Part shown: positions 1-8,420 of the stretch, piece by piece
How positions within the stretch are numbered: the first letter of the stretch is position 1
Layout of the letters: each line of letters begins with the position of its first letter
DNA from: Pseudomonas sp. PH1b
GTDB taxonomy: Bacteria > Pseudomonadota > Gammaproteobacteria > Pseudomonadales > Pseudomonadaceae
DNA length: 64,000 nt
Assembly (NCBI RefSeq): GCF_000633395.1
Contig: NZ_AYMU01000002.1
Location: forward strand, 310,001 to 374,000
Direction of reading: 5' to 3'
Made by a program: the position numbers and the translations under genes
Notes under the pieces: model-generated
The model's input: only the letters and a program-made list of their open reading frames with translations
What the model was told of the DNA's origin: nothing
Database searches by the model: none

Positions 1-567
1 TCGAAAAGCGTGCGTGCCGACCTCGACTACCTGCGGGCCAACGGCTGGGACCGGGCGATTGCCCGGCACTTGCGCTATGGCGGCAAGCTGTTGGGGATCT
101 GTGGTGGCCTGCAGATGCTCGGTGAGCAATTGCACGATCCTTTGGGGTTGGAAGGTGCCGCTGGCTCCAGCCCCGGCCTGGGCTTGCTGGCTTTCGAAAC
201 CGTGCTCGAAGAACAGAAGCAACTGCGCAATGTCAGTGGGCGCCTGAGCTTGGAGAATGCCGCGATCAGCGGTTATGAAATCCATGCCGGTGTGACCCGG
301 GGGGCGGCCCTGGAACGGGCCGCCGTGCAGTTGGACGATGGTCGCAGCGACGGCGCCTGCAGTCTCGATGGGCAGATTCTCGGCACCTACCTGCACGGTC
401 TGTTCGAGACGCCGGCCGCCTGTGGCGCGCTGTTGCGCTGGGCTGGTCTGCAGCAGGTGCAGGAAGTGGATTACCACGCCTTGCGTGAACGTGACATCGA
501 ACGGCTGGCGGACCTGGTGGAGCGTCACCTGGACACCGGCGCGCTGCGTCAGCTCTGCGGCCTGTAG
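1..567 (+). CDS. cobQ: Cobyric acid synthase, C-terminal part (partial at window edge)
   Basis: The reading frame is already open at base 1, so only the C-terminal ~188 residues are present. This is the glutamine amidotransferase half of cobyric acid synthase, which supplies ammonia for amidating adenosylcobyrinic acid a,c-diamide in the cytoplasm. The sequence shows the nucleophile-elbow motif [12 protein letters not shown] with the catalytic Cys near local residue 34, and the downstream catalytic-His motif YLHGLFE. The next gene starts 34 bp later and encodes CobU, followed by CobT, CobC and CobS on the same strand, which fixes the assignment to the cobalamin operon. The N-terminal synthetase domain lies outside the window. 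CobB is also a related amidotransferase, but gene order favours CobQ. Confidence 0.93.
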   Translation, partial: SKSVRADLDYLRANGWDRAIARHLRYGGKLLGICGGLQMLGEQLHDPLGLEGAAGSSPGLGLLAFETVLEEQKQLRNVSGRLSLENAAISGYEIHAGVTRGAALERAAVQLDDGRSDGACSLDGQILGTYLHGLFETPAACGALLRWAGLQQVQEVDYHALRERDIERLADLVERHLDTGALRQLCGL

Positions 568-601
568 GTCCGGTCGACCATTTTTTCAAAGGTGCCCAAG
601 C

Positions 602-1123
602 ATGTTGCAACTGATTCTCGGCGGTGCCCGTTCCGGGAAAAGCCGCCTGGCTGAAAAGCTCGCCGGCGACAGTGCTCTGGCGGTGACCTACATCGCCACT
701 AGCCAGCCGCTGGATGGCGAGATGAATCAACGTATCGTTCATCACCGTGAGCGTCGCCCGGCACACTGGGGGTTGATCGAAGAACCGTTGGAACTGGCCC
801 GGGTGCTGCAGCAGGCGGCCAGCGTCGAACGTTGCCTGCTGGTGGATTGCCTGACCCTGTGGCTGACCAACCTGCTGATGCTCGAAGACGAAGCTCGTCT
901 GGCGGCGGAACGCCAAGCCTTGTTGCAGTGCCTGGAAACCTTGCCGGGCGAGATCATTTTTGTCAGCAATGAAACCGGAATGGGCGTTGTGCCCCTGGGC
1001 GAATTGACTCGCCGCTATGTGGATGAAGCCGGCTGGCTGCATCAAGCCCTGGCCGAGCGCTGTCAGCGAGTGGTGCTGACGGTGGCGGGCCTGCCCCTGA
1101 CTTTGAAAGGAACCGCGTTATGA
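602..1123 (+). CDS. cobU: Adenosylcobinamide kinase / adenosylcobinamide-phosphate guanylyltransferase
   Basis: This 173-residue bifunctional enzyme (CobU/CobP) phosphorylates adenosylcobinamide and transfers GMP to give adenosylcobinamide-GDP, the activated corrinoid for nucleotide-loop assembly. A P-loop, GGARSGKS, lies at residues 7-14, and the family's guanylylated His lies in the VHHRERRP segment near residue 46. The length is normal for the family. The frame is open much further upstream, but homology begins at the ATG at 602. Its TGA overlaps the cobT start (ATGA at 1120-1123), so translation is probably coupled. Confidence 0.95.
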   Translation: MLQLILGGARSGKSRLAEKLAGDSALAVTYIATSQPLDGEMNQRIVHHRERRPAHWGLIEEPLELARVLQQAASVERCLLVDCLTLWLTNLLMLEDEARLAAERQALLQCLETLPGEIIFVSNETGMGVVPLGELTRRYVDEAGWLHQALAERCQRVVLTVAGLPLTLKGTAL

Positions 1124-2175
1124 GTAACTCCTGGTGGCTGAACCCGTGCAAGGCGATCGACACCCAGGTGGTCGAGCAGGCGCTGGCCCGGCAGCAGCAA
1201 TTGACCAAGCCGGCCGGTTCCCTGGGGCGACTGGAGCCACTGGCGGTGCAACTGGCGGGCTTGCAAGGGCGACTCAAGCCCAGTCTCGATTCCGTGTGGA
1301 TCGGGATTTTTGCCGGTGATCATGGCGTGGTGGCCGAAGGTGTTTCCGCCTACCCGCAAGAAGTGACCGGGCAGATGCTGCTGAACTTTGTCAGTGGCGG
1401 TGCGGCGATCAGCGTGTTGGCCCGGCAATTGGGGGCAGCGTTGGAGGTGGTGGACCTGGGAACGGTGACGCCTGGGTTGAGCTTGCCCGGTGTGCGGCAC
1501 TTGGACCTGGGAGCCGGCACGCAGAATTTTGTCCAGGGTCCGGCCATGACCCGGGCCCAGGGAGAGCTGGCATTGCAGGCCGGTCGCGACAGCGTGCTAC
1601 GGGCTCGCGCGCAGGGGGCACAATTGTTTATCGGCGGTGAAATGGGCATCGGCAACACCACGGCTGCCAGTGCCATCGCCTGTGCCTTGCTGGATATCCC
1701 CGTGGTGCAACTGGCCGGGCCCGGCACCGGGTTGAATGCCGAAGGGGTCAGTCGCAAGGCCCAGGTGATCGAGCGCGCCCTGGCAGTGCATGCCGCTTCC
1801 CGTGGCGATGCCTTGCAGACCCTGTTCAGCCTCGGCGGTTTTGAAGTGGCCGCATTGGCGGGGGCTTATCTGGCCTGCGCCCAGGAGGGGATCGCGGTAC
1901 TGGTGGATGGTTTTATCTGCAGCGTCGCGGCGCTGGTGGCGGTACGCCTGAATCCGGCCTGTCGTCCATGGCTGCTGTTCGCCCACCAAGGCGCCGAGCC
2001 CGGGCATCGGCATGTGCTGCAGACGCTGCAAGCCGAGCCGCTGCTGGATCTCGGCCTGCGCCTGGGCGAAGGCAGTGGCGCCGCGTTGGCGGTGCCGTTG
2101 CTGCGGCTGGCCTGTGACCTGCACGGGCAGATGGCAACCTTTGCCGAGGCGGCCGTGGCTGATCGCCCGGCATGA
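1120..2175 (+). CDS. cobT: Nicotinate-nucleotide--dimethylbenzimidazole phosphoribosyltransferase
   Basis: This 351-residue CobT makes alpha-ribazole phosphate from dimethylbenzimidazole and nicotinate mononucleotide, activating the lower ligand of cobalamin. Family features include the N-terminal [12 protein letters not shown] stretch, the AGDHGV motif near residue 65, the GEMGIGNTT motif near residue 175 and the C-terminal RLGEGSGA motif with the catalytic Glu. It overlaps cobU and cobC by four bases each (ATGA at both ends), so all three are co-translated as part of one operon. Confidence 0.96.
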   Translation: MSNSWWLNPCKAIDTQVVEQALARQQQLTKPAGSLGRLEPLAVQLAGLQGRLKPSLDSVWIGIFAGDHGVVAEGVSAYPQEVTGQMLLNFVSGGAAISVLARQLGAALEVVDLGTVTPGLSLPGVRHLDLGAGTQNFVQGPAMTRAQGELALQAGRDSVLRARAQGAQLFIGGEMGIGNTTAASAIACALLDIPVVQLAGPGTGLNAEGVSRKAQVIERALAVHAASRGDALQTLFSLGGFEVAALAGAYLACAQEGIAVLVDGFICSVAALVAVRLNPACRPWLLFAHQGAEPGHRHVLQTLQAEPLLDLGLRLGEGSGAALAVPLLRLACDLHGQMATFAEAAVADRPA

Positions 2176-2747
2176 CCTTGCACCTGGACCTTTTGCGCCA
2201 CGGTGAAACCGAGTTGGGCGGTGGTCTGCGTGGGAGCCTGGACGACAGGCTGACCGAGTTGGGTTGGCAGCAGATGCACGAAGGCGTTCGCGAGCGCGGG
2301 CCTTGGGATCTTGTGGTCAGTTCGCCGTTGCAGCGTTGTGCGCGTTTTGCCGAGGTGCTGGCGGCGCAGCTTCAGCTGCCCCTGGCCCTGGAGCGCAATC
2401 TGCAAGAGCTGCATTTTGGTGCCTGGGAAGGGCAAAGCGCGGCGGCCTTGATGGAAACCGATGCCGAGGGGCTGGGGCGTTTCTGGTCCGACCCCTATGG
2501 GTTCACGCCGCCTGAAGGTGAGCCGGTGGCCGCGTTTTCCCAGCGGGTGCTGGCGGCGATTGACGGGTTGCTGCAGGCCCATGTCGGTCGGCGTGTGCTG
2601 CTGATCAGCCATGGAGGGGTGATGCGCCTGCTGCTCGCCCGGGCTCGCGGCTTGCCCAGGGAGCAGTTGCTGAATGTCGAGGTCAGGCATGGCGCCTTGT
2701 TCAGCCTGAGCGTGGCCGCCGATGGTCAATTGAGCGAAGAGGGCTGA
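2172..2747 (+). CDS. cobC: Alpha-ribazole phosphatase (histidine phosphatase superfamily)
   Basis: This 191-residue phosphoglycerate-mutase-like phosphatase probably removes the 5'-phosphate from alpha-ribazole phosphate (or cobalamin phosphate) late in cobalamin synthesis. The phosphohistidine motif [11 protein letters not shown] lies at residues 8-18 and the second catalytic His in ISHGGVMR near residue 144. The start overlaps the cobT stop (ATGA at 2172-2175), and cobS begins one base after its stop. On sequence alone it could be any small histidine phosphatase; its place between cobT and cobS supports CobC. Confidence 0.9.
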   Translation: MTLHLDLLRHGETELGGGLRGSLDDRLTELGWQQMHEGVRERGPWDLVVSSPLQRCARFAEVLAAQLQLPLALERNLQELHFGAWEGQSAAALMETDAEGLGRFWSDPYGFTPPEGEPVAAFSQRVLAAIDGLLQAHVGRRVLLISHGGVMRLLLARARGLPREQLLNVEVRHGALFSLSVAADGQLSEEG

Positions 2748-2748
2748 G

Positions 2749-3480
2749 ATGCTGCCGTTCTGGATTGCCCTGCAATTTCTCAGCAGCCTGCCGATCCGCC
2801 TGCCGGGGATGCCGCAGCCTGAAGAGCTGGGGCGCTCGCTGTTGTTCTATCCGCTGGTGGGGCTGTTGTTCGGCCTGCTGCTGTGGGGCTGCCATGCGCT
2901 GCTCGGTGGTACGCCTTTGCTGGTGCACGCGGCGCTGTTGCTGACGGTCTGGGTTCTACTCAGTGGCGGCCTGCACCTGGATGGGCTGGCGGACAGCGCC
3001 GATGCCTGGCTGGGCGGCTTCGGCGATCGGGAGCGGACCTTGAGCATCATGAAGGACCCCCGTAGCGGACCGATCGCCGTAGTGACCCTGGTGCTGCTGT
3101 TGCTGCTCAAGTTCACCGCCCTGGTGGCAGTGATCCAGCAGCAGCAAGGCTGGGCCTTGCTGTTGCCACCGTTGATCGGGCGAGCAGCCTTGCTGGGGCT
3201 GTTCCTCTGCACGCCGTATGTGCGTGCCGGAGGGTTGGGGCAGGCCTTGGCCGATCATCTACCCCGGCTTGCGGGGCGCCAGGTGCTGGGTTTGAGTGTG
3301 CTGGCCTGTTTGCTCTTGGGTGGCTACAGCGGGCTGTGGGCGGTGCTCCTGGCAGTGGTGGTGTTCTTCTGGTTGCGGCACTTGATGATGAAGCGTTTGG
3401 GCGGCACTACTGGAGACACCGCGGGCGCCTTGCTGGAGTTGTTGGAGACCGTCGTCTTGTTGGGGCTGGTGGTGTTTTGA
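2749..3480 (+). CDS. cobS: Adenosylcobinamide-GDP ribazoletransferase (cobalamin synthase)
   Basis: This 243-residue integral inner-membrane enzyme joins adenosylcobinamide-GDP and alpha-ribazole to form adenosylcobalamin. Several leucine-rich membrane helices are visible. The family signature runs from DGLADSADAWLGG near residue 80 to ERTLSIMKDPRSGPIA near residue 105, with its conserved acidic and basic residues. It starts one base after the cobC stop and closes the operon. No clear intrinsic terminator follows before the MarR gene 70 bp downstream. Confidence 0.95.
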   Translation: MLPFWIALQFLSSLPIRLPGMPQPEELGRSLLFYPLVGLLFGLLLWGCHALLGGTPLLVHAALLLTVWVLLSGGLHLDGLADSADAWLGGFGDRERTLSIMKDPRSGPIAVVTLVLLLLLKFTALVAVIQQQQGWALLLPPLIGRAALLGLFLCTPYVRAGGLGQALADHLPRLAGRQVLGLSVLACLLLGGYSGLWAVLLAVVVFFWLRHLMMKRLGGTTGDTAGALLELLETVVLLGLVVF

Positions 3481-3515
3481 GCAGTGTCTGGGTTTGGCGA
3501 ATTTTCTGAAAAATC

Positions 3516-3546
3516 TTGCCTTGGGTTAATCACGGGTATATACACG
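3516..3546 (+). promoter_or_regulatory. Promoter and overlapping MarR operator upstream of the MarR gene
   Basis: A sigma-70-like -35 (TTGCCT, 3516-3521) is followed after 17 bases by a -10 (TATACA, 3539-3544). The near-palindrome CGGGTATATACACG (3533-3546) covers the -10. The same core occurs as a perfect palindrome upstream of the MFS gene at 3978-3991. A repressor bound here would block polymerase, so autoregulation is inferred. The predicted transcription start falls at or next to the ATG at 3551, with no room for a Shine-Dalgarno. Confidence 0.6.
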
Positions 3547-3550
3547 CATC

Positions 3551-3955
3551 ATGCTTCCCTCTCAGTGTTTGTGCACCAACCTGCGACGCGCCGCCCGCGG
3601 CGTCAGCCGCTACTACGACGGCGCCCTCGACGGCTTCGGAATCAACGTCGCCCAGTATTCCTTGCTGAACAACCTGCTGCGTCTTGATCAGCCGAGCATT
3701 TCCAGCCTGGCTGAAGCCATGGGCCTGGACCGCAGTACGCTGGGGCGCAATGTACGGGTGCTGGAGGGCGCTGGGCTGGTCAGGCTGATGGAAGGTGATG
3801 ATCAGCGTAATCGTCTGGTGCAGTTGACCGAGGCCGGACACGAGCGGCTGGTTGCGGCCTTGCCGGCCTGGGAAGCGGCCCAGCAGCGGTTGATCGATCG
3901 CCTGGGTGTGGAAAAGCGTGAAACCTTGTTGGCCTTGCTGAACGAACTGGCTTGA
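3551..3955 (+). CDS. MarR-family transcriptional regulator
   Basis: This 134-residue winged-helix regulator probably represses itself and the adjacent MFS transporter. The sequence shows an N-terminal dimerization helix (residues 1-30, including the TNLRRAARGVSRYYD stretch), the recognition region SSLAEAMGLDRSTLGRNVRVLE around residues 55-76 and the wing DDQRNRLVQLTEAG around residues 82-96. There is no Shine-Dalgarno before the ATG, and the promoter core is only about seven bases upstream, so the mRNA may be leaderless. The MFS gene starts 51 bp downstream behind the same palindrome, suggesting one local regulon. The ligand cannot be told from sequence. Confidence 0.88.
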   Translation: MLPSQCLCTNLRRAARGVSRYYDGALDGFGINVAQYSLLNNLLRLDQPSISSLAEAMGLDRSTLGRNVRVLEGAGLVRLMEGDDQRNRLVQLTEAGHERLVAALPAWEAAQQRLIDRLGVEKRETLLALLNELA

Positions 3956-3977
3956 AGCCATTTCGTTCGACTATAAG

Positions 3978-3991
3978 CGGGTATATACCCG
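3978..3991 (+). promoter_or_regulatory. Perfect palindromic operator, probable MarR site
   Basis: CGGGTATATACCCG is a perfect 14-bp inverted repeat between the MarR gene and the MFS gene. Twelve or more bases match the imperfect copy at 3533-3546, which overlaps the MarR promoter. A Shine-Dalgarno (GGAG, 3997-4000) lies between this site and the MFS ATG at 4007. Two copies of one palindrome in front of the only two genes of a regulator/transporter pair make this the likely MarR operator. Confidence 0.65.
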
Positions 3992-4006
3992 TAGCTGGAG
4001 AATAAA

Positions 4007-5209
4007 ATGTCATCGATGTGGCGTACCAGCGGCTGGGTACTTCTGGGCAGTGCACTGATTCTGGCGTTGTCATTGGGCATCAGGCACGGTTTCGGACTGT
4101 TCCTGCCGCCCATGAGCGCTCAGTTTGGCTGGGGGCGTGAAGTTTTCGCTTTCGCTATCGGCCTGCAGAACCTGATCTGGGGCCTGGCCCAGCCGTTCAC
4201 GGGGGCTTTGGCCGACCGCTTCGGTGCTGCCAAGGTGGTGCTGGTTGGTGCAGTGCTGTACGCCGTCGGGCTGGTGTTCATGGGGCTGTCGGATTCGGCC
4301 TTGTCACTGTCCCTGAGTGCCGGCTTGCTGATCGGAATCGGTTTGTCCGGTACTTCGTTCTCGGTGATTCTCGGCGTCGTTGGCCGGGCGCTGCCACCAG
4401 AGAAACGCAGCATGGGCATGGGGCTTGCGAGCGCTGCGGGCTCTTTTGGTCAATTCGCCATGCTCCCTGGGACCCTGGGGCTGATCGGCTGGCTGGGCTG
4501 GTCGACGGCGTTGCTGGTGCTGGGGCTGTTGGTGGCGCTGATCGTGCCGCTGGTGAGCATGCTCAAGGACAAGCCGTTGCCGGTATTGGGCCATGAGCAG
4601 AGCCTGTCGCAGGCACTGCACGAGGCTTGTTCTCACTCCGGATTCTGGTTGCTGGCGTTCGGCTTCTTCGTCTGTGGCTTCCAAGTGGTGTTCATCGGCG
4701 TGCACCTGCCGGCTTACCTGGTGGATCAGCATCTGCCCGCCACTGTCGGGACCACGGTGCTGGCACTGATCGGCCTGTTCAATATCTTCGGTACCTACAC
4801 GGCCGGATGGCTGGGGGGGCGGATGTCCAAGCCGCGCCTGCTGACCGGTCTGTACCTGTTGCGGGCGGTGGTGATCGCGCTGTTCCTGTGGCTGCCCGTG
4901 ACCCAGACCAGTGCCTATCTGTTCGGCATGGCCATGGGCTTCTTGTGGCTGTCCACAGTCCCTTTGACCAACGGCACAGTGGCGACCTTGTTCGGAGTAA
5001 GAAACCTCTCCATGCTCGGCGGGATTGTCTTCCTGTTCCACCAGCTGGGATCTTTCCTTGGTGGCTGGCTCGGGGGCGTGGTGTATGACCGTACCGGGAG
5101 TTACGACTTGATCTGGCAAGTGGCGATTCTTCTCAGCCTGTTGGCTGCGGCCCTCAACTGGCCGGTACGCGAGCGCCCGGTGGCGCGCTTGCAGGCGAGT
5201 GCGGCGTGA
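4007..5209 (+). CDS. MFS transporter next to MarR regulator
   Basis: This 400-residue major facilitator protein has about 12 membrane helices. The inter-helix 2-3 segment GALADRFGAAKVV near residues 65-77 matches the MFS motif A region, and an RHGFGLFLPPM stretch near residue 26 resembles carboxylate-type MFS carriers. The substrate is unknown. Control by the upstream MarR protein is inferred from the palindrome at 3978-3991. Translation starts at the ATG after GGAG with six bases between. Its TGA overlaps the GTG of a 40-residue membrane peptide gene. It could be a drug or metabolite exporter. Confidence 0.88.
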   Translation: MSSMWRTSGWVLLGSALILALSLGIRHGFGLFLPPMSAQFGWGREVFAFAIGLQNLIWGLAQPFTGALADRFGAAKVVLVGAVLYAVGLVFMGLSDSALSLSLSAGLLIGIGLSGTSFSVILGVVGRALPPEKRSMGMGLASAAGSFGQFAMLPGTLGLIGWLGWSTALLVLGLLVALIVPLVSMLKDKPLPVLGHEQSLSQALHEACSHSGFWLLAFGFFVCGFQVVFIGVHLPAYLVDQHLPATVGTTVLALIGLFNIFGTYTAGWLGGRMSKPRLLTGLYLLRAVVIALFLWLPVTQTSAYLFGMAMGFLWLSTVPLTNGTVATLFGVRNLSMLGGIVFLFHQLGSFLGGWLGGVVYDRTGSYDLIWQVAILLSLLAAALNWPVRERPVARLQASAA

Positions 5210-5328
5210 AGCCATTGATCGGTTGGGCAGCCGGCCTGAGTGTCGGCATCCTGTTGTTGCTGTTGGCCTGGTGGGGCTGGCACCGCGGTGGGCTGGCCCT
5301 GATGCAACTGGGCATGGGTGCTTGCTAG
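5206..5328 (+). CDS. Small single-pass membrane peptide (40 aa), unknown function
   Basis: A GTG-initiated 40-codon frame overlaps the stop codon of the MFS gene (GTGA at 5206-5209), so it is placed for translational coupling. The peptide begins [12 protein letters not shown] and has one very hydrophobic segment ([12 protein letters not shown]) followed by a short polar tail ending in Cys. This looks like a small membrane protein, possibly a partner of the transporter. No family is recognised, and support is limited to the overlap and composition. Confidence 0.55.
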   Translation: MKPLIGWAAGLSVGILLLLLAWWGWHRGGLALMQLGMGAC

Positions 5329-5383
5329 GGCGGGGTGCAGACGAGTAACGTCGGTGCCTGACGACTTTTCAAGGACGCTGGGC

Positions 5384-5935
5384 ATGGTTATGCGCTGGTT
5401 TGCTGTTCCTGCTTTACTCGTGGCGTTTACAGGTTCTGTCTGGGCGGCGGACTGTCCATCACTGCTGCAGGGCTCGCTGCCAAAGCTGCACGCCAAGGAA
5501 TCCATCGACCTGTGCCAGCGTTTTGCCGGCAAGCCGCTGGTGGTGGTCAACACGGCCAGCTTCTGCGGCTTCGCTCCTCAATTCAAAGGCCTCGAGGAGT
5601 TGTACCAGCGCTACAAGGACCAAGAGCTGGAGGTGCTGGGTGTGCCGTCCAATGACTTCAAGCAGGAGTCCAAGGATGCTGCACAAACCGCCAAGGTCTG
5701 CTACGTCAATTACGGTGTGACCTTCACCATGATCGAGCCGCAGAAGGTTAGGGGAGCGGATGCGGTGCATCTGTTCAGGGTGCTGGCCGAGCAGAGCAGT
5801 GCGCCGAAGTGGAACTTCTACAAGTATGTGGTGGATCGCCAAGGCAATGTGATTGCCAACTTTTCCAGCCTGACCAAGCCGGATAATCCGGAGTTCATTG
5901 AAGCGGTGGAGAAGGCGTTGGCGTCGAAGCCCTGA
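5384..5935 (+). CDS. Exported glutathione peroxidase family protein
   Basis: This 183-residue thiol peroxidase of the glutathione-peroxidase fold reduces hydrogen or organic peroxides; in bacteria such enzymes often use thioredoxin. A signal peptide ([21 protein letters not shown]) predicts a periplasmic location. The peroxidatic Cys is in the [11 protein letters not shown] motif near residue 60, and the KWNFYKYVV segment near residue 145 is also typical. The ATG at 5384 is chosen because AAGGA lies eight bases upstream. A second in-frame ATG follows two codons later. A strong bidirectional terminator follows the gene. Confidence 0.88.
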   Translation: MVMRWFAVPALLVAFTGSVWAADCPSLLQGSLPKLHAKESIDLCQRFAGKPLVVVNTASFCGFAPQFKGLEELYQRYKDQELEVLGVPSNDFKQESKDAAQTAKVCYVNYGVTFTMIEPQKVRGADAVHLFRVLAEQSSAPKWNFYKYVVDRQGNVIANFSSLTKPDNPEFIEAVEKALASKP

Positions 5936-5951
5936 CTCGGTTCATTCAATG

Positions 5952-5990
5952 GCCAATAAAAAAACCCGCATGTGCGGGTTTTTTATTGGC
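5952..5990. terminator. Bidirectional intrinsic terminator
   Basis: A long palindrome centres on an ACCCGCA/TGCGGGT stem, with an A-run on the left and a T-run on the right, so it can end transcription on both strands. It lies between the convergent glutathione peroxidase gene and the FadL-type porin gene. Confidence 0.88.
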
Positions 5991-6015
5991 TTGAAACTGC
6001 GCGATCTACCGTTCG

Positions 6016-7296
6016 TTAGAACTTGTAGGTAGCGCCCAGGCCATAGCCCCATGCGCTGTTCTGGTAGGTAGCGCTGTAGGCGTTGCCTTTGCCGGTTCTG
6101 TTGACGTTGACGTCTTCTTCCTTCAGGTAGGAAACCGCCAGGTCCAGGGTCAGGTCATCAGTCGGGCTGTAGCCGGCACCGAAGCTGATTGCCTTACGGT
6201 CACCGGTAGGGATACGTACGGAACGGTCGGTGTTGTTGGTTGGCGCCTGGTCAACCGAGAGGCCGCTGCGCAGAACCCACTCTTTGTTGACCTTGTAGGA
6301 GACACCTACAGCCGAGGCCCAGGTATCGTGCCAGTTCTGTGGCTCGGTGATGGTACCGACCGGGCCCCTGGAGCCGCCGAGCAGCGCAGGAACGCCTTCG
6401 TTGTTCACGGTGATGTCTTTCAGGCGGCTCCAGCGAGTCCAGGTGCTACCTGCGTAGACGGTCCACTGGTCATCCAGCTTCTGGGTGACCGAGAAGTCGA
6501 CGACTTCCGGGGTGGTGATGTCCAGCGAAGCATCGTAACGGCCGCCGTTGAACGGACCAAAGCCCGGGCCGGCAATGTTGGTGTGGCCTTCGAGCTTGTA
6601 CTTGACCTTCGAGTGGTAAGTCAGACCCAGACGAGTGGTCTCGGTAGGCTGCACGATAATACCGACGTTGTAGCCGATGGCGGTATCGTCACCCTTGATC
6701 TTCACGCTGCCGTCATTGCGGCCGAAGAGCGCAGGGTTTGGAAATGGGGTAGCAGAAGTCAGTTCACCGCTCAGGCGGTTGATGGTCGGACCAAAGCCGA
6801 TCGACACCATGTCATTGAAGGCATAGCTGACAGTCGGTTGCAGAGTGACAACCTTGACTACGCTCTTGTCGCCGTAATAACGGCTGGCAGAGCTGGACTC
6901 ATAGTTGGTAACCAGACCGAAGGGTGCATAGGCCCCCAGACCCAATGCCCAGCCGTTACCCAGTTGCTTGACGAAGAAGCCCATTGGAACCGTGGTGAAC
7001 GGGACCATGTCGCCATCGCTGGTGCCGCCGGGTGGGCCGCCCTTGACGTTTTTCAGGTTGGTCTTGGCATCGATTGCTGCCACGCCGACAGTTACCTGGT
7101 CGCGTTTGAGCAGGGACATACCGGCAGGGTTGCCGTATACAGTGCTGGCATCTTCGGCAGAAGAAGAACGACCCGCGAAGCCGGTACCCATGCCGCTGAT
7201 GCTTTGTTCGTTAAGAGCAAAGCCGCTGGCGAAAAGTTGGGTGGAAGCAAGTGCAACCGCGAGACTTATGGTGGATTTGAGCATTACTTTTTTCAT
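6016..7296 (-). CDS. Outer-membrane transport protein, OmpP1/FadL/TodX family
   Basis: This 426-residue outer-membrane channel probably admits long-chain fatty acids or other hydrophobic compounds. It has a signal peptide (MKKVMLKSTISLAVALASTQLFA) followed by the FadL-type N-terminus GFALNEQSISGMGTGFAGR, which in this family forms the plug containing conserved NPA (here YGNPAGMSLL). Many amphipathic beta strands follow, and it ends in a C-terminal aromatic (GATYKF) as expected for Bam-dependent insertion. A Shine-Dalgarno (AGGAG) precedes the ATG. The exact substrate is not visible. Confidence 0.92.
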   Translation of the reverse strand: MKKVMLKSTISLAVALASTQLFASGFALNEQSISGMGTGFAGRSSSAEDASTVYGNPAGMSLLKRDQVTVGVAAIDAKTNLKNVKGGPPGGTSDGDMVPFTTVPMGFFVKQLGNGWALGLGAYAPFGLVTNYESSSASRYYGDKSVVKVVTLQPTVSYAFNDMVSIGFGPTINRLSGELTSATPFPNPALFGRNDGSVKIKGDDTAIGYNVGIIVQPTETTRLGLTYHSKVKYKLEGHTNIAGPGFGPFNGGRYDASLDITTPEVVDFSVTQKLDDQWTVYAGSTWTRWSRLKDITVNNEGVPALLGGSRGPVGTITEPQNWHDTWASAVGVSYKVNKEWVLRSGLSVDQAPTNNTDRSVRIPTGDRKAISFGAGYSPTDDLTLDLAVSYLKEEDVNVNRTGKGNAYSATYQNSAWGYGLGATYKF

Positions 7297-7440
7297 TATT
7301 AGAACTCCTGATGATCACCGAGGCGAAAATTACCAACATTTCGGTCTCGGCGCTATAGGCTGCAACAGTTGATTTAGAGCGGTTTTGTAGGACAATCCGA
7401 CCAGAATCGGCTTCTTTCTCCGATTTTGTAAAAGTCGTGG

Positions 7441-8142
7441 TCAGCAGGCGACCTGGCTTAACGGGGCAATACAGGTTTGCCAGGCGCAGGCGAAATCTCT
7501 TAAACGTCCTTGTGGTTGAAAGGTCTTCCTCCAGATACGGGCCATGCCGAGCAGATCGTCGGCAGCAGGGAGCGGGGTGTGTTGTTCTTCCACCAGCAAC
7601 CAGGCGATTGCGGTGGCGTAGCGCAGATTGACGGTCAGTTCCAGGTGTGGACCGCTGAGGAAGGCGTGCTGGCTGGCCAGCCCGCGAACCAGGCTGGCCC
7701 GTTCGGGATCCAGTGCCAGGTATTGATCCCAGAGGGCTTGGTGTCGTATTTCGGTGATGCGATACAGGCCGTGACCGCGGCGATCGTGCAGGGCCGAGCC
7801 CAGCCCGGACTGGCTGGCGGCAATGCCCAGTAACAAGGCTTCAGCGGTTTTGCTATGGCTGCCCAGGTACATCAATGTCGGGCGGATGACATAGCGGCAC
7901 AACTCGCTGGCGGCGATACCCATAAAGCCCTCGAGGATTGAAATGGCCGGCGAAACCTGAAGGGAGCTTGGCAGCGAGGAGAGGATCAGGTTTGCCGGAA
8001 GCGGCTCAGGCCGCTTGAGTTGAAGTGTAGTGTCATATCTGTGCTGTAAAGGATTGTTTTTAAAATATTTCTGTTCCCTTGTTATAAGCCTTATACCGAT
8101 TGGTACTTTGGCCCGGGTGGCCGGCTGGCAAATAACGGGCAA
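7441..8142 (-). CDS. Conserved Pseudomonas protein of unknown function
   Basis: This open frame encodes up to 233 residues. The C-terminal ~160 residues, from the ATG at 7923, look compact and protein-like, with a Leu/Ala-rich helical segment and the stretch GLGSALHDRRGHGLYRI. The N-terminal ~40 residues of the long form are basic and low in complexity, and the segment upstream of about 8030 is AT-rich and promoter-like. The true start is therefore uncertain; no good Shine-Dalgarno was found for the first ATG. No domain was recognised. It is flanked by a FadL-type porin downstream and a terminator upstream, so it is probably monocistronic. Confidence 0.6.
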   Translation of the reverse strand: MPVICQPATRAKVPIGIRLITREQKYFKNNPLQHRYDTTLQLKRPEPLPANLILSSLPSSLQVSPAISILEGFMGIAASELCRYVIRPTLMYLGSHSKTAEALLLGIAASQSGLGSALHDRRGHGLYRITEIRHQALWDQYLALDPERASLVRGLASQHAFLSGPHLELTVNLRYATAIAWLLVEEQHTPLPAADDLLGMARIWRKTFQPQGRLRDFACAWQTCIAPLSQVAC

Positions 8143-8143
8143 T

Positions 8144-8173
8144 AAAAAGCCCCGCGATCAAGCGAGGCTTTTG
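8144..8173 (-). terminator. Intrinsic terminator of the 74-aa protein gene
   Basis: On the minus strand a stem (AAAGCC-x-CGC pairing with GCG-x-GGCTTT) ends in a T-run. It lies 23 bp past the stop of the small gene at 8196-8420. Confidence 0.8.
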
Positions 8174-8195
8174 AGGTTTTCAACGCTTTGGCGTA

Positions 8196-8420
8196 TCAGG
8201 CCACCAGGGCCTGGCGCGTGCGCTCGATCACCGCCTGCAGCGGTTCAGCGCTGGAGTACTGGTCGGGGTACAGGCGTTCGCTGTGACGAGCGATGCCGTG
8301 TTCGTTGACCAGGGTGAAGCTGAAGCAGCCTTTGCGAGTGGCCATGATCAGGCAGTTCAACGGAGCAAAGGCGTGGGTTAGGGTGCGAATGGCATCCTGA
8401 GTCTGGATTTGAGTAGACAT
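8196..8420 (-). CDS. Small conserved Pseudomonas protein (74 aa), unknown function
   Basis: This 74-residue cytoplasmic protein begins MSTQIQTQDAIRTL and contains CLIMATRKGCFSFTLVN, suggesting a small alpha-beta fold. Its size and its FAPLNCL stretch loosely recall the small Pseudomonas DUF1652/DUF3509-type proteins, but family membership is not asserted. It has its own intrinsic terminator and 873 bp of non-coding DNA upstream, so it is an independent unit. Confidence 0.7.
   Translation of the reverse strand: MSTQIQTQDAIRTLTHAFAPLNCLIMATRKGCFSFTLVNEHGIARHSERLYPDQYSSAEPLQAVIERTRQALVA

Noticed and set aside
3978..3991. TATATA in the palindrome as the MFS -10 box
   Set aside because: A matching -35 at the right distance was not convincing, so only the operator is reported there.
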